A stretch of DNA of 42,216 nt from Rhodospirillaceae bacterium (lineage in GTDB: Bacteria > Pseudomonadota > Alphaproteobacteria > UBA8366): contig PARQ01000018.1 in the NCBI GenBank assembly GCA_002711555.1, forward strand, positions 1-42,216, given 5' to 3'. Below are positions 1 through 9,070 of this stretch, in pieces; the stretch's first letter is position 1; each line of letters begins with the position of its first letter. A program made the translations under genes and the position numbers. The notes below the pieces were generated by a model. The model worked only from the letters and a program-made list of their open reading frames with translations. It was not told where the DNA came from and searched no databases.

Positions 1-867
1 AGTTCATTTTATTTTGCCAGCTTCTGGCTAGGCGCCAAGGATTTTCAGGCAGTATCAGCACTCTACGCATTGTGCAGGAAGGTAGACGATATAGCTGACG
101 AAAGTGCTTCAAGCAGCAAATCATTCAAGCAACTCACTCATGTTATCGAAAGCATCCAGGCGAATGACTTATCCGATGAATACGTTGAACATCTAACGTC
201 TATTAGCCCACCAGTCGATGCTGAAATATTTACTCATTTGTTATTAGGTGTAAGAAGCGATACCCAACCAGTGGCTATATCAGACGAAAAAGAACTTTTA
301 CAATATTGTTACCGAGTAGCAGGCACTGTGGGTTTGATGATGTGCAATGTTCTCAAAGTAGAAGATCCGCGGGCACTAGCACATGCAATCGACCTGGGTA
401 TTGCAATGCAATTAACCAATATTGCTCGTGATGTCAGCGATGATGCAAAAATTGGACGCCGCTACCTTCCAGCAAAATGGGTGAAAAATTGTAAGCCCGC
501 TGAAATCTTATCCCCCTCAGAAGAACAGGTAATTCTTATACAAAATGCTGTGGAACGATTGCTTGTTTTGGCAGAAAAATATTATGCTTCGGGCTTTATT
601 GGCCTTCCATTTTTGAACTTCCGAGTGCGATTCGTAGTGTTGGTAGCCGGCCGAGTTTATCGGAGGATAGGAACCAAGGTTCGGAAGTCTAAGTTCAATG
701 TTTGGGGCGGGCGTATTTATACGACTAAAATGGAGAAACTATACGAGCTCATAGTGTCTAGCTTTGTATGCTCTGCTGCTCCATCAATACGGTGTTATAC
801 AACAGGCCACAACAGTACTTTACATGAGGCTCTGAGAGGATATCCGGGAGCCAATACTGAGGGATAG
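1..867 (+). CDS. crtB: Phytoene synthase, 5'-truncated by window edge
   Basis: This enzyme joins two geranylgeranyl diphosphates head to head to give phytoene, the first committed step to carotenoids. The reading frame is open from base 1 and no start codon lies in the window, so the N-terminus is outside it; 288 residues are present. The TTG at 70 lies inside a conserved stretch and is not the start. The first aspartate-rich motif is visible as CRKVDDIADE (about residues 25-34 of the visible part) and the second as NIARDVSDDAKIGRRYLP (about 140-157); both bind the Mg-diphosphates. The stop is followed 9 bases later by crtY, so the genes form an operon with blh. The usual partners crtE and crtI are not in the window and probably lie upstream. 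The family call is firm; the exact product depends on those genes. Confidence 0.93.
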   Translation, partial: SSFYFASFWLGAKDFQAVSALYALCRKVDDIADESASSSKSFKQLTHVIESIQANDLSDEYVEHLTSISPPVDAEIFTHLLLGVRSDTQPVAISDEKELLQYCYRVAGTVGLMMCNVLKVEDPRALAHAIDLGIAMQLTNIARDVSDDAKIGRRYLPAKWVKNCKPAEILSPSEEQVILIQNAVERLLVLAEKYYASGFIGLPFLNFRVRFVVLVAGRVYRRIGTKVRKSKFNVWGGRIYTTKMEKLYELIVSSFVCSAAPSIRCYTTGHNSTLHEALRGYPGANTEG

Positions 868-876
868 ATTTATTTG

Positions 877-1935
877 ATGGTCTGGATACATATCGTAGGT
901 GGCGGTGTTGCAGGGCTATCGTTAGCAAGCGAGCTTTCGAAGCATCCGATTTTACCTGGCACAGTTGTAGTTAGTGATCCCAATATTAATGCCCGAGATG
1001 ATCGTACCTACAGCTTTTGGTCCGACCGTGACTGCTCAAATTTCTTGCCCGGGACAAGCCAGTATTCAAAATGGGTGGTCTCTGCAAAGAATAGAAGTGT
1101 AACGCAGACTGGCACAAATTGGCACTATTATAGAATTTCGGGTCGCGCCTTTTTCGAAAAATGCAAGAAGGTTATTGAGCGCCATCCCCAATGTTTTCTA
1201 AATAATGAGGCTGTAGTTTCAAAACCTTCAGCGAAGTATGTATTCGATAGCCGGCCCCCCGCCCCAGATCGTTTTCGCGCCTATCAAAGTTTCGTGGGAA
1301 TAGAGTTTAAATGTGAGCACAATTTTGCCATGGATATCGCACTACTGATGACGAATATGAGAACAGAGGACTCCGGATTATATTTTGAGTACATGTTGCC
1401 AATAACCGACACAAGTTTGCTTATTGAAAGTACCTATTTTGGTGCAATGCCAGGAGATATGAAAAATCTCGAAAAAAATTCGCTAGAATGGATTAAAAAT
1501 AATAATCTTACCGGACAAGTTATTCGAAAAGAGCAGGCGCATATCCCAATGGGACTTCGCCCTAGCACCAATGATGATTGGGGTATTCCAATCGGGGCTC
1601 GTGGAGGAATGACCCGTGCCTCTAGTGGCTATGGTTTTATGAATATGCGTTCCTGGGCAAAAATAACAGCCAAAAAACTTACGTCTGGACAACCAATAAC
1701 CAGATATCGGCCGCCTTTGCTTGAAACTTGGATGGACCTACAACTTATAAAAATCATACAAAAGAAGCCCCAACATCTGCCGAAAATTTTTTTAGATATG
1801 GCACAAAAAACAAAGGGCGATGACTTTGCTTCATTCTTGACCAAAGCGCGACCTCTCAATGCGCTGCAGGTAATTACTAGCGCGCCAGCAAAGCCATTCT
1901 TAAAATCAATCATTCAAATGATTCAAGAGAAATGA
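877..1935 (+). CDS. crtY: Lycopene beta-cyclase
   Basis: This flavoprotein cyclises the ends of lycopene to make beta-carotene. The N-terminal dinucleotide-binding motif is IVGGGVAGLSLASEL (about residues 5-19), followed by DDRTYSFWSD, the form of the conserved RTW-F-W block of CrtY proteins. A second conserved block runs from PIGARGGMTRASSGYGF, corresponding to the usual P-x-GAR-G...T-x-GY region. I chose the ATG at 877; a TTG directly before it (874) is also in frame but less likely. At 352 residues it is a little shorter than common CrtY proteins (about 380). Its stop overlaps the start of blh (ATGA), suggesting translational coupling. The product, beta-carotene, is the substrate of the next gene. 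Confidence 0.92.
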   Translation: MVWIHIVGGGVAGLSLASELSKHPILPGTVVVSDPNINARDDRTYSFWSDRDCSNFLPGTSQYSKWVVSAKNRSVTQTGTNWHYYRISGRAFFEKCKKVIERHPQCFLNNEAVVSKPSAKYVFDSRPPAPDRFRAYQSFVGIEFKCEHNFAMDIALLMTNMRTEDSGLYFEYMLPITDTSLLIESTYFGAMPGDMKNLEKNSLEWIKNNNLTGQVIRKEQAHIPMGLRPSTNDDWGIPIGARGGMTRASSGYGFMNMRSWAKITAKKLTSGQPITRYRPPLLETWMDLQLIKIIQKKPQHLPKIFLDMAQKTKGDDFASFLTKARPLNALQVITSAPAKPFLKSIIQMIQEK

Positions 1936-2720
1936 TGTATTGGGAATATACAGCAATAGCACTAATTGTCCTTGGCGGACTACCGCATGGCGCGCTAGAC
2001 CCTGTTCTGGCGAAAAACGCCCGCATTTACTCTACTAATTATGGTTTCATAGTCTTTATCTGTGCTTATTCATTCATAGGTATATTGACAGCACTTTTTT
2101 GGATAAAATTACCTTTTACAGGACTCTGTTTATTCATCCTTATATCGGTATATCATTTTAGCAGAGACCAAATTTCTCTAATGCAGGGTATTCCATATGC
2201 CACGCTCATACTGGCATTGACGGTCTGGTTTTGGCCTGCCGAGGTAGAACAAATTTTTAGAGGTTTAATTTTTGGAGAAGACCCTAAATATATTATTACA
2301 GTAATCCATTTTGCTGGCTATTTCGCTGTTTTGTCCTTACTTCTTGAGATCAAAAACTGGAATTCACAAATATTATTTGATCTACTTATGTTAATGTGTT
2401 TGGCGGTTTTTTTCCCTCCTCTAATTTATTTTTCCCTTTATTTTGTTTTTATTCACAGCGTGCGACACATCAGGCACGAATTTACCCTGCTGGATAGCGG
2501 AAGACAGGGCGTCGCCGTCAAAAACATGGTTACTTATTCGGTGCTAACAATATTATTTGCGGTTATAGCTTACGGCTGGTTTTCCTCAAATGAAGATTTG
2601 ACCGATTTGCACTTCAAAATACTATTTATTGGCTTGGCGGCAATAACGGTACCCCATATGCTTTTAATTGAATTATTAAGGATGCTTCGAGTTAAAGTGA
2701 CCCCAGCTAAGTTCAATTAA
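1932..2720 (+). CDS. blh: Brp/Blh-family beta-carotene 15,15'-dioxygenase (retinal synthesis)
   Basis: This membrane enzyme splits beta-carotene into two molecules of retinal, the chromophore of proteorhodopsins. The 262-residue protein is strongly hydrophobic with about seven or eight membrane segments. The family's metal-binding histidine blocks are all present: LGGLPHGALDP near residue 18, SVYHFSRDQ near residue 75, and FIHSVRHIRHE near residue 172. The start overlaps the crtY stop; a second ATG follows at 1935, so the start is 1932 or 1935. Because Blh is found mainly in organisms with microbial rhodopsins, a rhodopsin gene is expected nearby, probably upstream of crtB outside the window. 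No idi gene follows, unlike in some marine rhodopsin cassettes. Confidence 0.92.
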   Translation: MMYWEYTAIALIVLGGLPHGALDPVLAKNARIYSTNYGFIVFICAYSFIGILTALFWIKLPFTGLCLFILISVYHFSRDQISLMQGIPYATLILALTVWFWPAEVEQIFRGLIFGEDPKYIITVIHFAGYFAVLSLLLEIKNWNSQILFDLLMLMCLAVFFPPLIYFSLYFVFIHSVRHIRHEFTLLDSGRQGVAVKNMVTYSVLTILFAVIAYGWFSSNEDLTDLHFKILFIGLAAITVPHMLLIELLRMLRVKVTPAKFN

Positions 2721-2864
2721 ATCCCATATGTTTCGTCCGTAACGCCTTGAAATCGTCCGAGAACGTAAAAACCCCAAGCTACTTGACCCTGCTTGTTAGT
2801 CTCTATTTGATACATATCAGCACCTGTCACAAATATTGGAGTTTGCTAATGAATCGATTTTGTT

Positions 2865-3734
2865 ATGAATAAGGCCAGGATTGATTTCTCAGCCCCGCTT
2901 GTTTCCACAGCCTGGCTAAGTGCTCATCTTGAAACAGATAATGTGCGCATCATTGATGGCACATATTTCCTTCCAAATATTCAGCGTAATGCAGCTATTG
3001 AATATGAAGCCGAACATATACCCGGAGCCTGTTTTTTTGATATTGATGACATAAAAGATCCGCAAAACAATTTACCTCACATGATACCACCGGCCGAAAT
3101 TTTTTCTTCAAGGGTCAGGAAGATGGGCATCAGCGATAGTGACTATGTCGTCGTCTATGACAGGCTGGGTGTTTTTTCGTCGCCAAGAATATGGTGGACC
3201 TTTCGGCTCTTCGGCCATGAAAATATAGCTATCCTCGACGGCGGACTTCCAAAATGGCTTAGGGAAAAATTACCGGTCACTGATCAAAAATATTCACCAA
3301 AAGATGGCCATTTTACCGCCCATTTGAATACGAAATTTTTACGGACATTTGACCAAATTAAAGCAAATTTAGACACCAATGAGGAATTAATAATTGACGG
3401 AAGGCCTGCTGGCCGATTTTCTGGTGAGGTAGAGGAGCCACGGCCGGGGCTTGCTTGTGGTCATATCCCAGGCTCAGTTAATCTAATGCCTACACTTTTT
3501 ATGAATCCTAAAACCGGAGCATTACTTTCAAAACCTGAATTACATAATGTGTTTGTTAGCGCAGGTATTGATCCAGAAGGCCCCATGGCTATGACATGTG
3601 GATCCGGAGTTGCAGCTGCCACTCTTTCTTTCGTAAGATTTCTAGTAACCGGAAAGATAGCACCCGTTTATGATGGGTCGTGGACCGAGTGGGGAAGCAC
3701 AGAAGGCGCCCCAGTAGCCACTAGTCAATCTTAA
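2865..3734 (+). CDS. sseA: 3-mercaptopyruvate sulfurtransferase (rhodanese family)
   Basis: The protein moves sulfur from 3-mercaptopyruvate (or thiosulfate) to a thiol or cyanide. It has two rhodanese domains: an inactive N-terminal one (about residues 10-140, with HIPGACFFDIDDI) and a catalytic C-terminal one (about 160-285, with CGHIPGSVNLMP). The active-site loop CGSGVAA puts the catalytic cysteine at residue 245; mercaptopyruvate enzymes usually read CGSGVTA, so there is a Thr-to-Ala change in the loop. The C-terminal signature VYDGSWTEWG is intact. Length (289) is normal. It is preceded by a 144-base gap after blh in which I see no gene or clear terminator, and it may be linked by theme to the cystathionine beta-lyase at 5565. 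Confidence 0.9.
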   Translation: MNKARIDFSAPLVSTAWLSAHLETDNVRIIDGTYFLPNIQRNAAIEYEAEHIPGACFFDIDDIKDPQNNLPHMIPPAEIFSSRVRKMGISDSDYVVVYDRLGVFSSPRIWWTFRLFGHENIAILDGGLPKWLREKLPVTDQKYSPKDGHFTAHLNTKFLRTFDQIKANLDTNEELIIDGRPAGRFSGEVEEPRPGLACGHIPGSVNLMPTLFMNPKTGALLSKPELHNVFVSAGIDPEGPMAMTCGSGVAAATLSFVRFLVTGKIAPVYDGSWTEWGSTEGAPVATSQS

Positions 3735-3748
3735 TTCGATTTTTAAAA

Positions 3749-4342
3749 ATGATCGATGGTGCAACAAGTAGTCTTACCGTCAGAGTAACATACTTAAAAA
3801 TGACTTCGCGCCCCATTGGTATTCTTCAACCAGCACCTGAATTAAACTCTGAAATTCAGCTTAGTAGGGTTGAGAGCCCTTCCATTAACTTCTATCGTCA
3901 TATTTACGCGGAAGTGGGGCTTCCATGGCTCTGGTACGAACGTACTGAGATGCCAGATGCAGAACTTATTAAGATTATATCTGATAATCGAGTTAAAATA
4001 TATGTTCTTTACGTTAACGGAGAAGCCGCTGGATTCGCAGAACTCGATTCCAGACAACCACCAAATAACGATTCGCGAGACATACACCTAGCGTACTTCG
4101 GCTTAGCCAGCAGATATATAGGACGTGGCCTTGGCACTTTCTTTATAGACTCAATTGTTGATATAGCCTGGGCTAACGATATACGCCGAATTTGGCTGAG
4201 GACTTGCTCTTTAGACCATCCTGCTGCGCTACCAACTTATCTAAAAGCAGGATTTGTAATATACGGTCGTGAAACCTGTGTGATTGAAGATCCGCGCACG
4301 CGGAATATCATACCAAAGGTGCAAACGATGAAAAAAAATTAA
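3749..4342 (+). CDS. GNAT-family N-acetyltransferase
   Basis: A 197-residue acetyl-CoA-dependent acyltransferase of the GNAT fold. The acetyl-CoA pyrophosphate-binding motif A is visible as RYIGRGLGTFFID (about residues 125-137), following a beta-strand with DIHLAYFGL, and the C-terminal motif B region ends in YLKAGFVIYGRE. The substrate cannot be told from sequence. It lies 14 bases after sseA and is probably co-transcribed with it. Its stop overlaps the stop of the convergent flavoprotein gene by four bases. The start at 3749 has no clear ribosome-binding site; an in-frame ATG at 3800 is an alternative and would remove 17 residues that are not needed for the fold. Confidence 0.82.
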   Translation: MIDGATSSLTVRVTYLKMTSRPIGILQPAPELNSEIQLSRVESPSINFYRHIYAEVGLPWLWYERTEMPDAELIKIISDNRVKIYVLYVNGEAAGFAELDSRQPPNNDSRDIHLAYFGLASRYIGRGLGTFFIDSIVDIAWANDIRRIWLRTCSLDHPAALPTYLKAGFVIYGRETCVIEDPRTRNIIPKVQTMKKN

Positions 4343-5451
4343 ACACCTAATAGGTCAGAAACATATTCACCAAGCGCCATGGAGCTGGTGATGCCAGGTG
4401 ACTCAATTCCGAACATATTTACTAATCCGTCAATGCCATGATCTTTTGGTCCAGAAACCATAAAGTCGGGAAGCGCAGTTCCTGGACCATGAATTTTTGG
4501 CCTGATGCCGGCATAGTCTGGACTGAGAGAGTTATCTGGCAACCCTGGCCAATAGGTACGTATTGCATCGTAAAACCCCTGACACCGAGATGGGTCAACC
4601 TCATAATTAAAATCAGAGCCACCCTCAAGCCACTCAACATCCGGCCCAAAACGAGCTCTTCCACCCATGTCAACAGTAATATGAACACCAAGCCCACCAT
4701 CACGGGGAATGGGGTACACAAGTTTCGAAAAAGGAGCTTTACACGATAAGCCGTAATAGTTTCCTTTAGCAAAATATTCCTTTGGAACGCTCGCTGGCTC
4801 TAATCCGTTAATTTTTCTTGCCAGAGCCGGTGCTTTTAAACCAGCGCAATTTATTACACCGTTGCAATGCAGATCCATTGGCATTTCACCACCAACAGAG
4901 AGCTCGATATAATCGGATTTGATAGTCCCCGACAAAACCGGGCTAAGGAATGCTATAACAGCACCCTTCTGCTCGGCATCGCCCTGTAACGAAAGCATTA
5001 AAGAATGGCTATCAATTATACCGGTGGTCGGAGAATGAAGTGCCCCAACGCAACACAATTCGGGTTCCATTGCTATGGCCTCATTGGCGCGAATAAGATC
5101 GAGTGGTACACCATTCATTGAGGCTTTCTCTTGAATACCTTGCAATAATTCGAGCTGAGTTTCATCAGTAGCAACAATCAACTTCCCACAGTTACGATGA
5201 GGAATACCTCTTTCTTCACAGTACTGGTAGAGCATTATTTTGCCTTCGACGCAGACGCTGGCCTTTAGTGAGCCAGGCTCATAATAAATACCAGCGTGTA
5301 TGACCTCCGAATTACGCGAACTGGTTCCAGTGCCTATCGCATTTTCGCTTTCTAAAACGATCACCTCACAGCCACGGAGAGAAAGAGAACGGGCTACGGC
5401 TAATCCCACCACCCCGGCACCTATCACTGCATATTCAATCCGATCAGCCAT
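4339..5451 (-). CDS. FAD-dependent oxidoreductase, L-2-hydroxyglutarate oxidase-like
   Basis: A DAO-family flavoprotein of 370 residues that most resembles L-2-hydroxyglutarate oxidase/dehydrogenase (LhgO/L2HGDH), which passes electrons from 2-hydroxyglutarate to the respiratory chain. The FAD motif is VIGAGVVGLAVARSL near the N-terminus, followed by SSRNSEVIHAGIYY, the typical LhgO-like block, and a C-terminal GIRPKIHGPG...FGIESPGITSSMALGE region. I chose the ATG at 5451 because AAGGA sits 10 bases upstream and the FAD motif starts soon after; the frame is open farther up to 5526 but that would overlap the divergent gene. The start is 113 bases from that of the cystathionine beta-lyase gene, so the two promoters share this gap. 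Substrate identity is inferred only. Confidence 0.82.
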   Translation of the reverse strand: MADRIEYAVIGAGVVGLAVARSLSLRGCEVIVLESENAIGTGTSSRNSEVIHAGIYYEPGSLKASVCVEGKIMLYQYCEERGIPHRNCGKLIVATDETQLELLQGIQEKASMNGVPLDLIRANEAIAMEPELCCVGALHSPTTGIIDSHSLMLSLQGDAEQKGAVIAFLSPVLSGTIKSDYIELSVGGEMPMDLHCNGVINCAGLKAPALARKINGLEPASVPKEYFAKGNYYGLSCKAPFSKLVYPIPRDGGLGVHITVDMGGRARFGPDVEWLEGGSDFNYEVDPSRCQGFYDAIRTYWPGLPDNSLSPDYAGIRPKIHGPGTALPDFMVSGPKDHGIDGLVNMFGIESPGITSSMALGEYVSDLLGV

Positions 5452-5564
5452 ATCTATAGTTTCCTTATGCACCAATTGCGTAAAATCTGTTAGAGTAAGA
5501 AATTCTGTTCCTATTTGTGTCAACACCCCTTTGGAATGAGCATATAACCGAATTCGGAGATGAT

Positions 5565-6725
5565 ATGAAGGACGATACTAAAATAATTCACGCTGGCCGA
5601 GCCCCTTTTGATCATTATGGCGCCGTAAACACACCCGTTTACCATGCCTCGACGATTTTATTTCCAACTATGGCGCAGTACCTCGCTCGGGGGACTGATC
5701 CCAATGTGAAGGTACGTTACGGATTACGAGGCACGCCGACCTCGTTTGCACTAGAAGATGCGCTTACAGAACTCGAGTCTGGCGCCGGAACAATTTTAAA
5801 TCCATCCGGATTACAGGCAATTACAATGGCTTTCATGGCGTTTGTTGAGCCCGGAGATCACGTTCTTGTAACTGATAATACATATGCACCATGCCGTTCT
5901 TTCTGCGATAATTTCCTTTCCCGTTTTGGAGTGACTACTGAATACTACGATCCGCTCATTGGTGCAGGAGTTAAAGACCTTTTACGTCAAGATACAAAGT
6001 TAATTTGGACTGAGTCACCTGGTTCGCAAACATTTGAGATTCAGGATATCTCAGTCATCGCAGATATTGCTCGCCAAGCTGGCGTTGTTTCCATAATAGA
6101 TAATACTTGGTCATCCGGTTATTTTTTCAAAGCAATCGAAAATGGCATAGATGTATCTATTCACGCTTCTACAAAATATATCAGCGGTCACTCGGACGTA
6201 ATGATGGGGGCAATAATTTGTAATGAAGCCACTTATGAAAAAGTTAAAGAAACTACAGACCTATTTGGGAACTTCGCCGCACCGGACGATGTATATCTTA
6301 CACTCAGAGGTTTACGAACTATCGGGGTGCGAATGAGCCGCCAGCATACGAATGGCATTAAAGTAGCGAAGTGGTTAGAGGCGCATCCGCTAGTTACGAA
6401 GGTTATGCATCCAGCACTAGAGAGTGACCCCGGGCATGAGATTTGGAAACGCGATTTCACCGGCGCGGCTAGCCTCTTTGGTTTTGTCATTAATGAAACT
6501 GACCAAACTAAAGTCGCTGCTTTCTTAGATGGGATGAAGTTATTTGGCATGGGGTCAAGCTGGGGGGGATACGAAAGTTTATTAATCCCAACATTTCCGA
6601 ACGAAAACAGGTCAGTGACCAAATGGGAGCCAGGTGGACAAACGATGCGTATTCATATCGGACTTGAAGACCCGGATGATTTGATAAATGACCTTGAAAA
6701 TGGGCTTCGACGATTGGCTACATGA
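5565..6725 (+). CDS. metC: Cystathionine beta-lyase, PLP-dependent (MetC-like)
   Basis: A Cys/Met-metabolism PLP enzyme of 386 residues. Members split cystathionine into homocysteine, pyruvate and ammonia in methionine synthesis. Visible landmarks are the substrate and cofactor block VRYGLRGTPTS, the strand SIIDNTWSSGYFFKA, and the Schiff-base lysine in HASTKYISGHSDVMMG (Lys204 counting from the chosen start). The ATG at 5565 follows GGAG by five bases; the frame is open back to 5517 but those residues are not typical of the family. Related gamma-lyases share the same motifs, but the overall arrangement fits the cystathionine beta-lyase subgroup. It may work with the sulfurtransferase at 2865 in sulfur amino acid metabolism. 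Confidence 0.87.
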   Translation: MKDDTKIIHAGRAPFDHYGAVNTPVYHASTILFPTMAQYLARGTDPNVKVRYGLRGTPTSFALEDALTELESGAGTILNPSGLQAITMAFMAFVEPGDHVLVTDNTYAPCRSFCDNFLSRFGVTTEYYDPLIGAGVKDLLRQDTKLIWTESPGSQTFEIQDISVIADIARQAGVVSIIDNTWSSGYFFKAIENGIDVSIHASTKYISGHSDVMMGAIICNEATYEKVKETTDLFGNFAAPDDVYLTLRGLRTIGVRMSRQHTNGIKVAKWLEAHPLVTKVMHPALESDPGHEIWKRDFTGAASLFGFVINETDQTKVAAFLDGMKLFGMGSSWGGYESLLIPTFPNENRSVTKWEPGGQTMRIHIGLEDPDDLINDLENGLRRLAT

Positions 6726-6900
6726 CAAACCCTCCTATGAAAAAATTACCCAGAAGAATATTCTGCCCGGCAATTTTTGCCGTTATGCATTTTGCGCCAG
6801 GATCCTTGGTAACACTGGACTAGTAATTTGCATTTTTATGTCACATGGCTTTAACTCGTTATCTATCGAGTCATTCACCTTTAAGCAAGTAGAGACAGCT

Positions 6901-8481
6901 ATGGACGACCGGGTCTTACCACCTGCTAATATTCAAAGCGATATGCTTTCAAAAATTGTAACAATTTCTGAGCTAAACAAATTATTCGGCACACGGGGAG
7001 TCGCTGGCCCCAAGATTGTTCTATGTCACGGAGTTTTTGATTTATTACACATGGGCCACGTTCGGCACTTCCAAGAAGCACGAGCAATGGGAGATCTCCT
7101 TGTTGTATCGATTACCGCGGATGCTTTTGTCAATAAAGGACCAGGTAAGCCCGTTTTTTCTCAGGGCCTGCGCGCCGAAATGCTTGCGTCTCTCTCATGT
7201 ATTGACTGGGTAACGGTCAACGATGCCCCTGATGCTTTACCAATTATTGACGCTATCAAGCCAGACTTTTATGCAAAGGGTTCAGATTACTCAGACGCTA
7301 AAAATGATATCACTGGCAAAATTAACGTGGAGCAAAAAAAAGCGGAATCTTATGGCGGGAAGCTGGCTATAACAGACGATATCACATTTAGTTCCTCTAA
7401 ACTATTAAATCGCCATTTTGATGTGTTCGACCAACCTGTGCGTGATTTCTTATCACATATGCGTCTAAATGGGGCACTTGAACGCTTAAACAAACATTTA
7501 GAACAGCTTTCTCAAATGAGAGTTTTAGTGGTGGGGGATGCAATCATTGACGAATACCGATATGTAGCGCCACTTGGAAAATCACCAAAAGAAAATATGA
7601 TTGCAACTAAGTTCGAAGAAAACGAGGTCTTTGCAGGCGGCGCTATTGCAACCGCAAACCATATTGCGGGTTTGTGCGCCCAAGTCGATATTATGACTTG
7701 CCTAGGTGATAAGGGCGGAGATAGCGGGCACGAAGACGAAGAACTTATTATGTCGGGCCTCGCTCAAAATGTCCAACTTTTGCCCATCCGACGTCGCGGC
7801 GCTCCGACTACACGTAAGACACGGTTCATTGATCGATATTATTTCCGCAAACTGTTTGAAGTTTATGATTTCGATGACACGGCTCTTCCTCAGCCGTTAC
7901 AAACACAATTTGATCAGATGATTGAGGAGAAAATAGAAGATTATGATATCGTCCTTGTAAATGACTTTGGCCATGGACTTATTGCGACAGAGACAATATC
8001 GATCTTAACAAAGAATTCGAAATTCTTAGCCGTAAACGCCCAGTCAAACAGCGCCAATTTTGGATTTAATCTAATAACGCGCTATCCACGGGCTGACGTT
8101 GTCTTCATTGATACGCCAGAGGCCCAGCTTGCGGTCGGCAATAAAACTACTGATCCCGCAACCGTAGTGTCGAAAGTACTACCGACAAGAATGGAGTGCG
8201 ACAGATTTGTGTTAACTCTCGGCGCAGGTGGCTGTACAACATGGGAGAAAGGTAAAAGCGTTCAAACTGTTCCAGCTTTCGCAACCTCTGTCGTAGACCT
8301 TGTTGGCGCCGGCGATGCCTTTCTTGCTGTAGCAGCCCCTTTTGTTGCGGTAGGTGCCTCAATGCGGGATGTTGGTTTCATGGGTAATATAGCCGGCGCC
8401 ATCAAAGTAGGTATTGTGGGCCATCGCAGTTCAATTGATGCCGCCAAGTTGATGAAATCTATTACAGGCCTACTTAAATGA
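6901..8481 (+). CDS. Nucleotidyltransferase-PfkB sugar kinase fusion (HldE-like, domains in reverse order)
   Basis: A two-domain sugar-activating enzyme of about 526 residues. The N-terminal domain is a cytidylyltransferase-fold nucleotidyltransferase with HGVFDLLHMGHVRH (the HxGH site) and a downstream SSSKLLN helix in the position of the usual ISSS/T block. The C-terminal domain is a PfkB/ribokinase-type kinase with VFAGGAIATANHIAGL and DLVGAGDAF, which holds the catalytic aspartate. E. coli HldE has the kinase first and the adenylyltransferase second, so the order is swapped here. The next gene is GmhA-like, which supports an ADP- or GDP-heptose pathway. I chose the ATG at 6901; the frame is open back to 6688 inside metC, and ATGs at 6838 and 6943 are alternatives. 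The 175 bases after metC would then hold the promoter. Confidence 0.82.
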   Translation: MDDRVLPPANIQSDMLSKIVTISELNKLFGTRGVAGPKIVLCHGVFDLLHMGHVRHFQEARAMGDLLVVSITADAFVNKGPGKPVFSQGLRAEMLASLSCIDWVTVNDAPDALPIIDAIKPDFYAKGSDYSDAKNDITGKINVEQKKAESYGGKLAITDDITFSSSKLLNRHFDVFDQPVRDFLSHMRLNGALERLNKHLEQLSQMRVLVVGDAIIDEYRYVAPLGKSPKENMIATKFEENEVFAGGAIATANHIAGLCAQVDIMTCLGDKGGDSGHEDEELIMSGLAQNVQLLPIRRRGAPTTRKTRFIDRYYFRKLFEVYDFDDTALPQPLQTQFDQMIEEKIEDYDIVLVNDFGHGLIATETISILTKNSKFLAVNAQSNSANFGFNLITRYPRADVVFIDTPEAQLAVGNKTTDPATVVSKVLPTRMECDRFVLTLGAGGCTTWEKGKSVQTVPAFATSVVDLVGAGDAFLAVAAPFVAVGASMRDVGFMGNIAGAIKVGIVGHRSSIDAAKLMKSITGLLK

Positions 8482-9065
8482 CGGAAACCCCTGCAACAAT
8501 TGACCAATATCTCGAGAATATTTCAGCCCTCAGGCACAAGATCACAGCGAGGAATAGTGCAGGGGAAAAACTTTCACTCCCCGATGCCACAAAACTATCT
8601 ATAGAGTTAATTAAGCGTGCATCACAGGACGGAGGAAAAATAATATTTATAGGCAACGGCGGCAGTGCGGCGATTGCAAGCCACATGGCAGTTGATTTTT
8701 CAAAAAACGGGGGGATGCCAGCGGTTTGTTTTAACGACGCCGTGGCAATAACCTGTCTCACTAACGATCTGGGGTATGAAGAGGTGTTTTCTCAACCGAT
8801 TAGAATGCTTGCAAAATCTAATGATGTACTTGTAGCAATCAGCAGTTCGGGACAATCACGCAATATAATAAACGCTGTGAAAGCAGCGCATTCTATTCAT
8901 ATGAACGTGATAACACTTAGCGGTTTTGATGAGGCTAACTTACTCATAAAGGAAGGAAATATAAATTTTCATGTCCCATCAACCCGTTATGGTGCCGTGG
9001 AAATTACGCATCTTACCTTATGCCATGCATTGCTTGATTTAATACTAGGAAAGAAAGCGGTCTGA
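8478..9065 (+). CDS. gmhA: SIS-domain phosphosugar isomerase, GmhA-like
   Basis: A 195-residue sugar isomerase-fold protein resembling sedoheptulose-7-phosphate isomerase, which makes D-glycero-D-manno-heptose 7-phosphate. The phosphate-binding loop is IFIGNGGSAAIASHMAVDF (about residues 55-73) and the second SIS block is VLVAISSSGQSRNIINAV. A glutamate and histidine near the end (VEITHLTLCHALLD) match the catalytic end of GmhA. The start codon overlaps the previous stop (ATGA), so it is translationally coupled to the nucleotidyltransferase-kinase. Together they could cover isomerisation, phosphorylation and nucleotide activation of heptose; a GmhB-type phosphatase is not seen in the window. 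The stop lies only five bases from the stop of the convergent radical SAM gene. Confidence 0.85.
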   Translation: MTETPATIDQYLENISALRHKITARNSAGEKLSLPDATKLSIELIKRASQDGGKIIFIGNGGSAAIASHMAVDFSKNGGMPAVCFNDAVAITCLTNDLGYEEVFSQPIRMLAKSNDVLVAISSSGQSRNIINAVKAAHSIHMNVITLSGFDEANLLIKEGNINFHVPSTRYGAVEITHLTLCHALLDLILGKKAV

Positions 9066-9070
9066 GGGCG

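Noticed and set aside
6688..6900. N-terminal extension of the nucleotidyltransferase-kinase frame into metC
   Set aside because: The residues have no relation to the family and would overlap metC by 38 bases; the first plausible start is further in.
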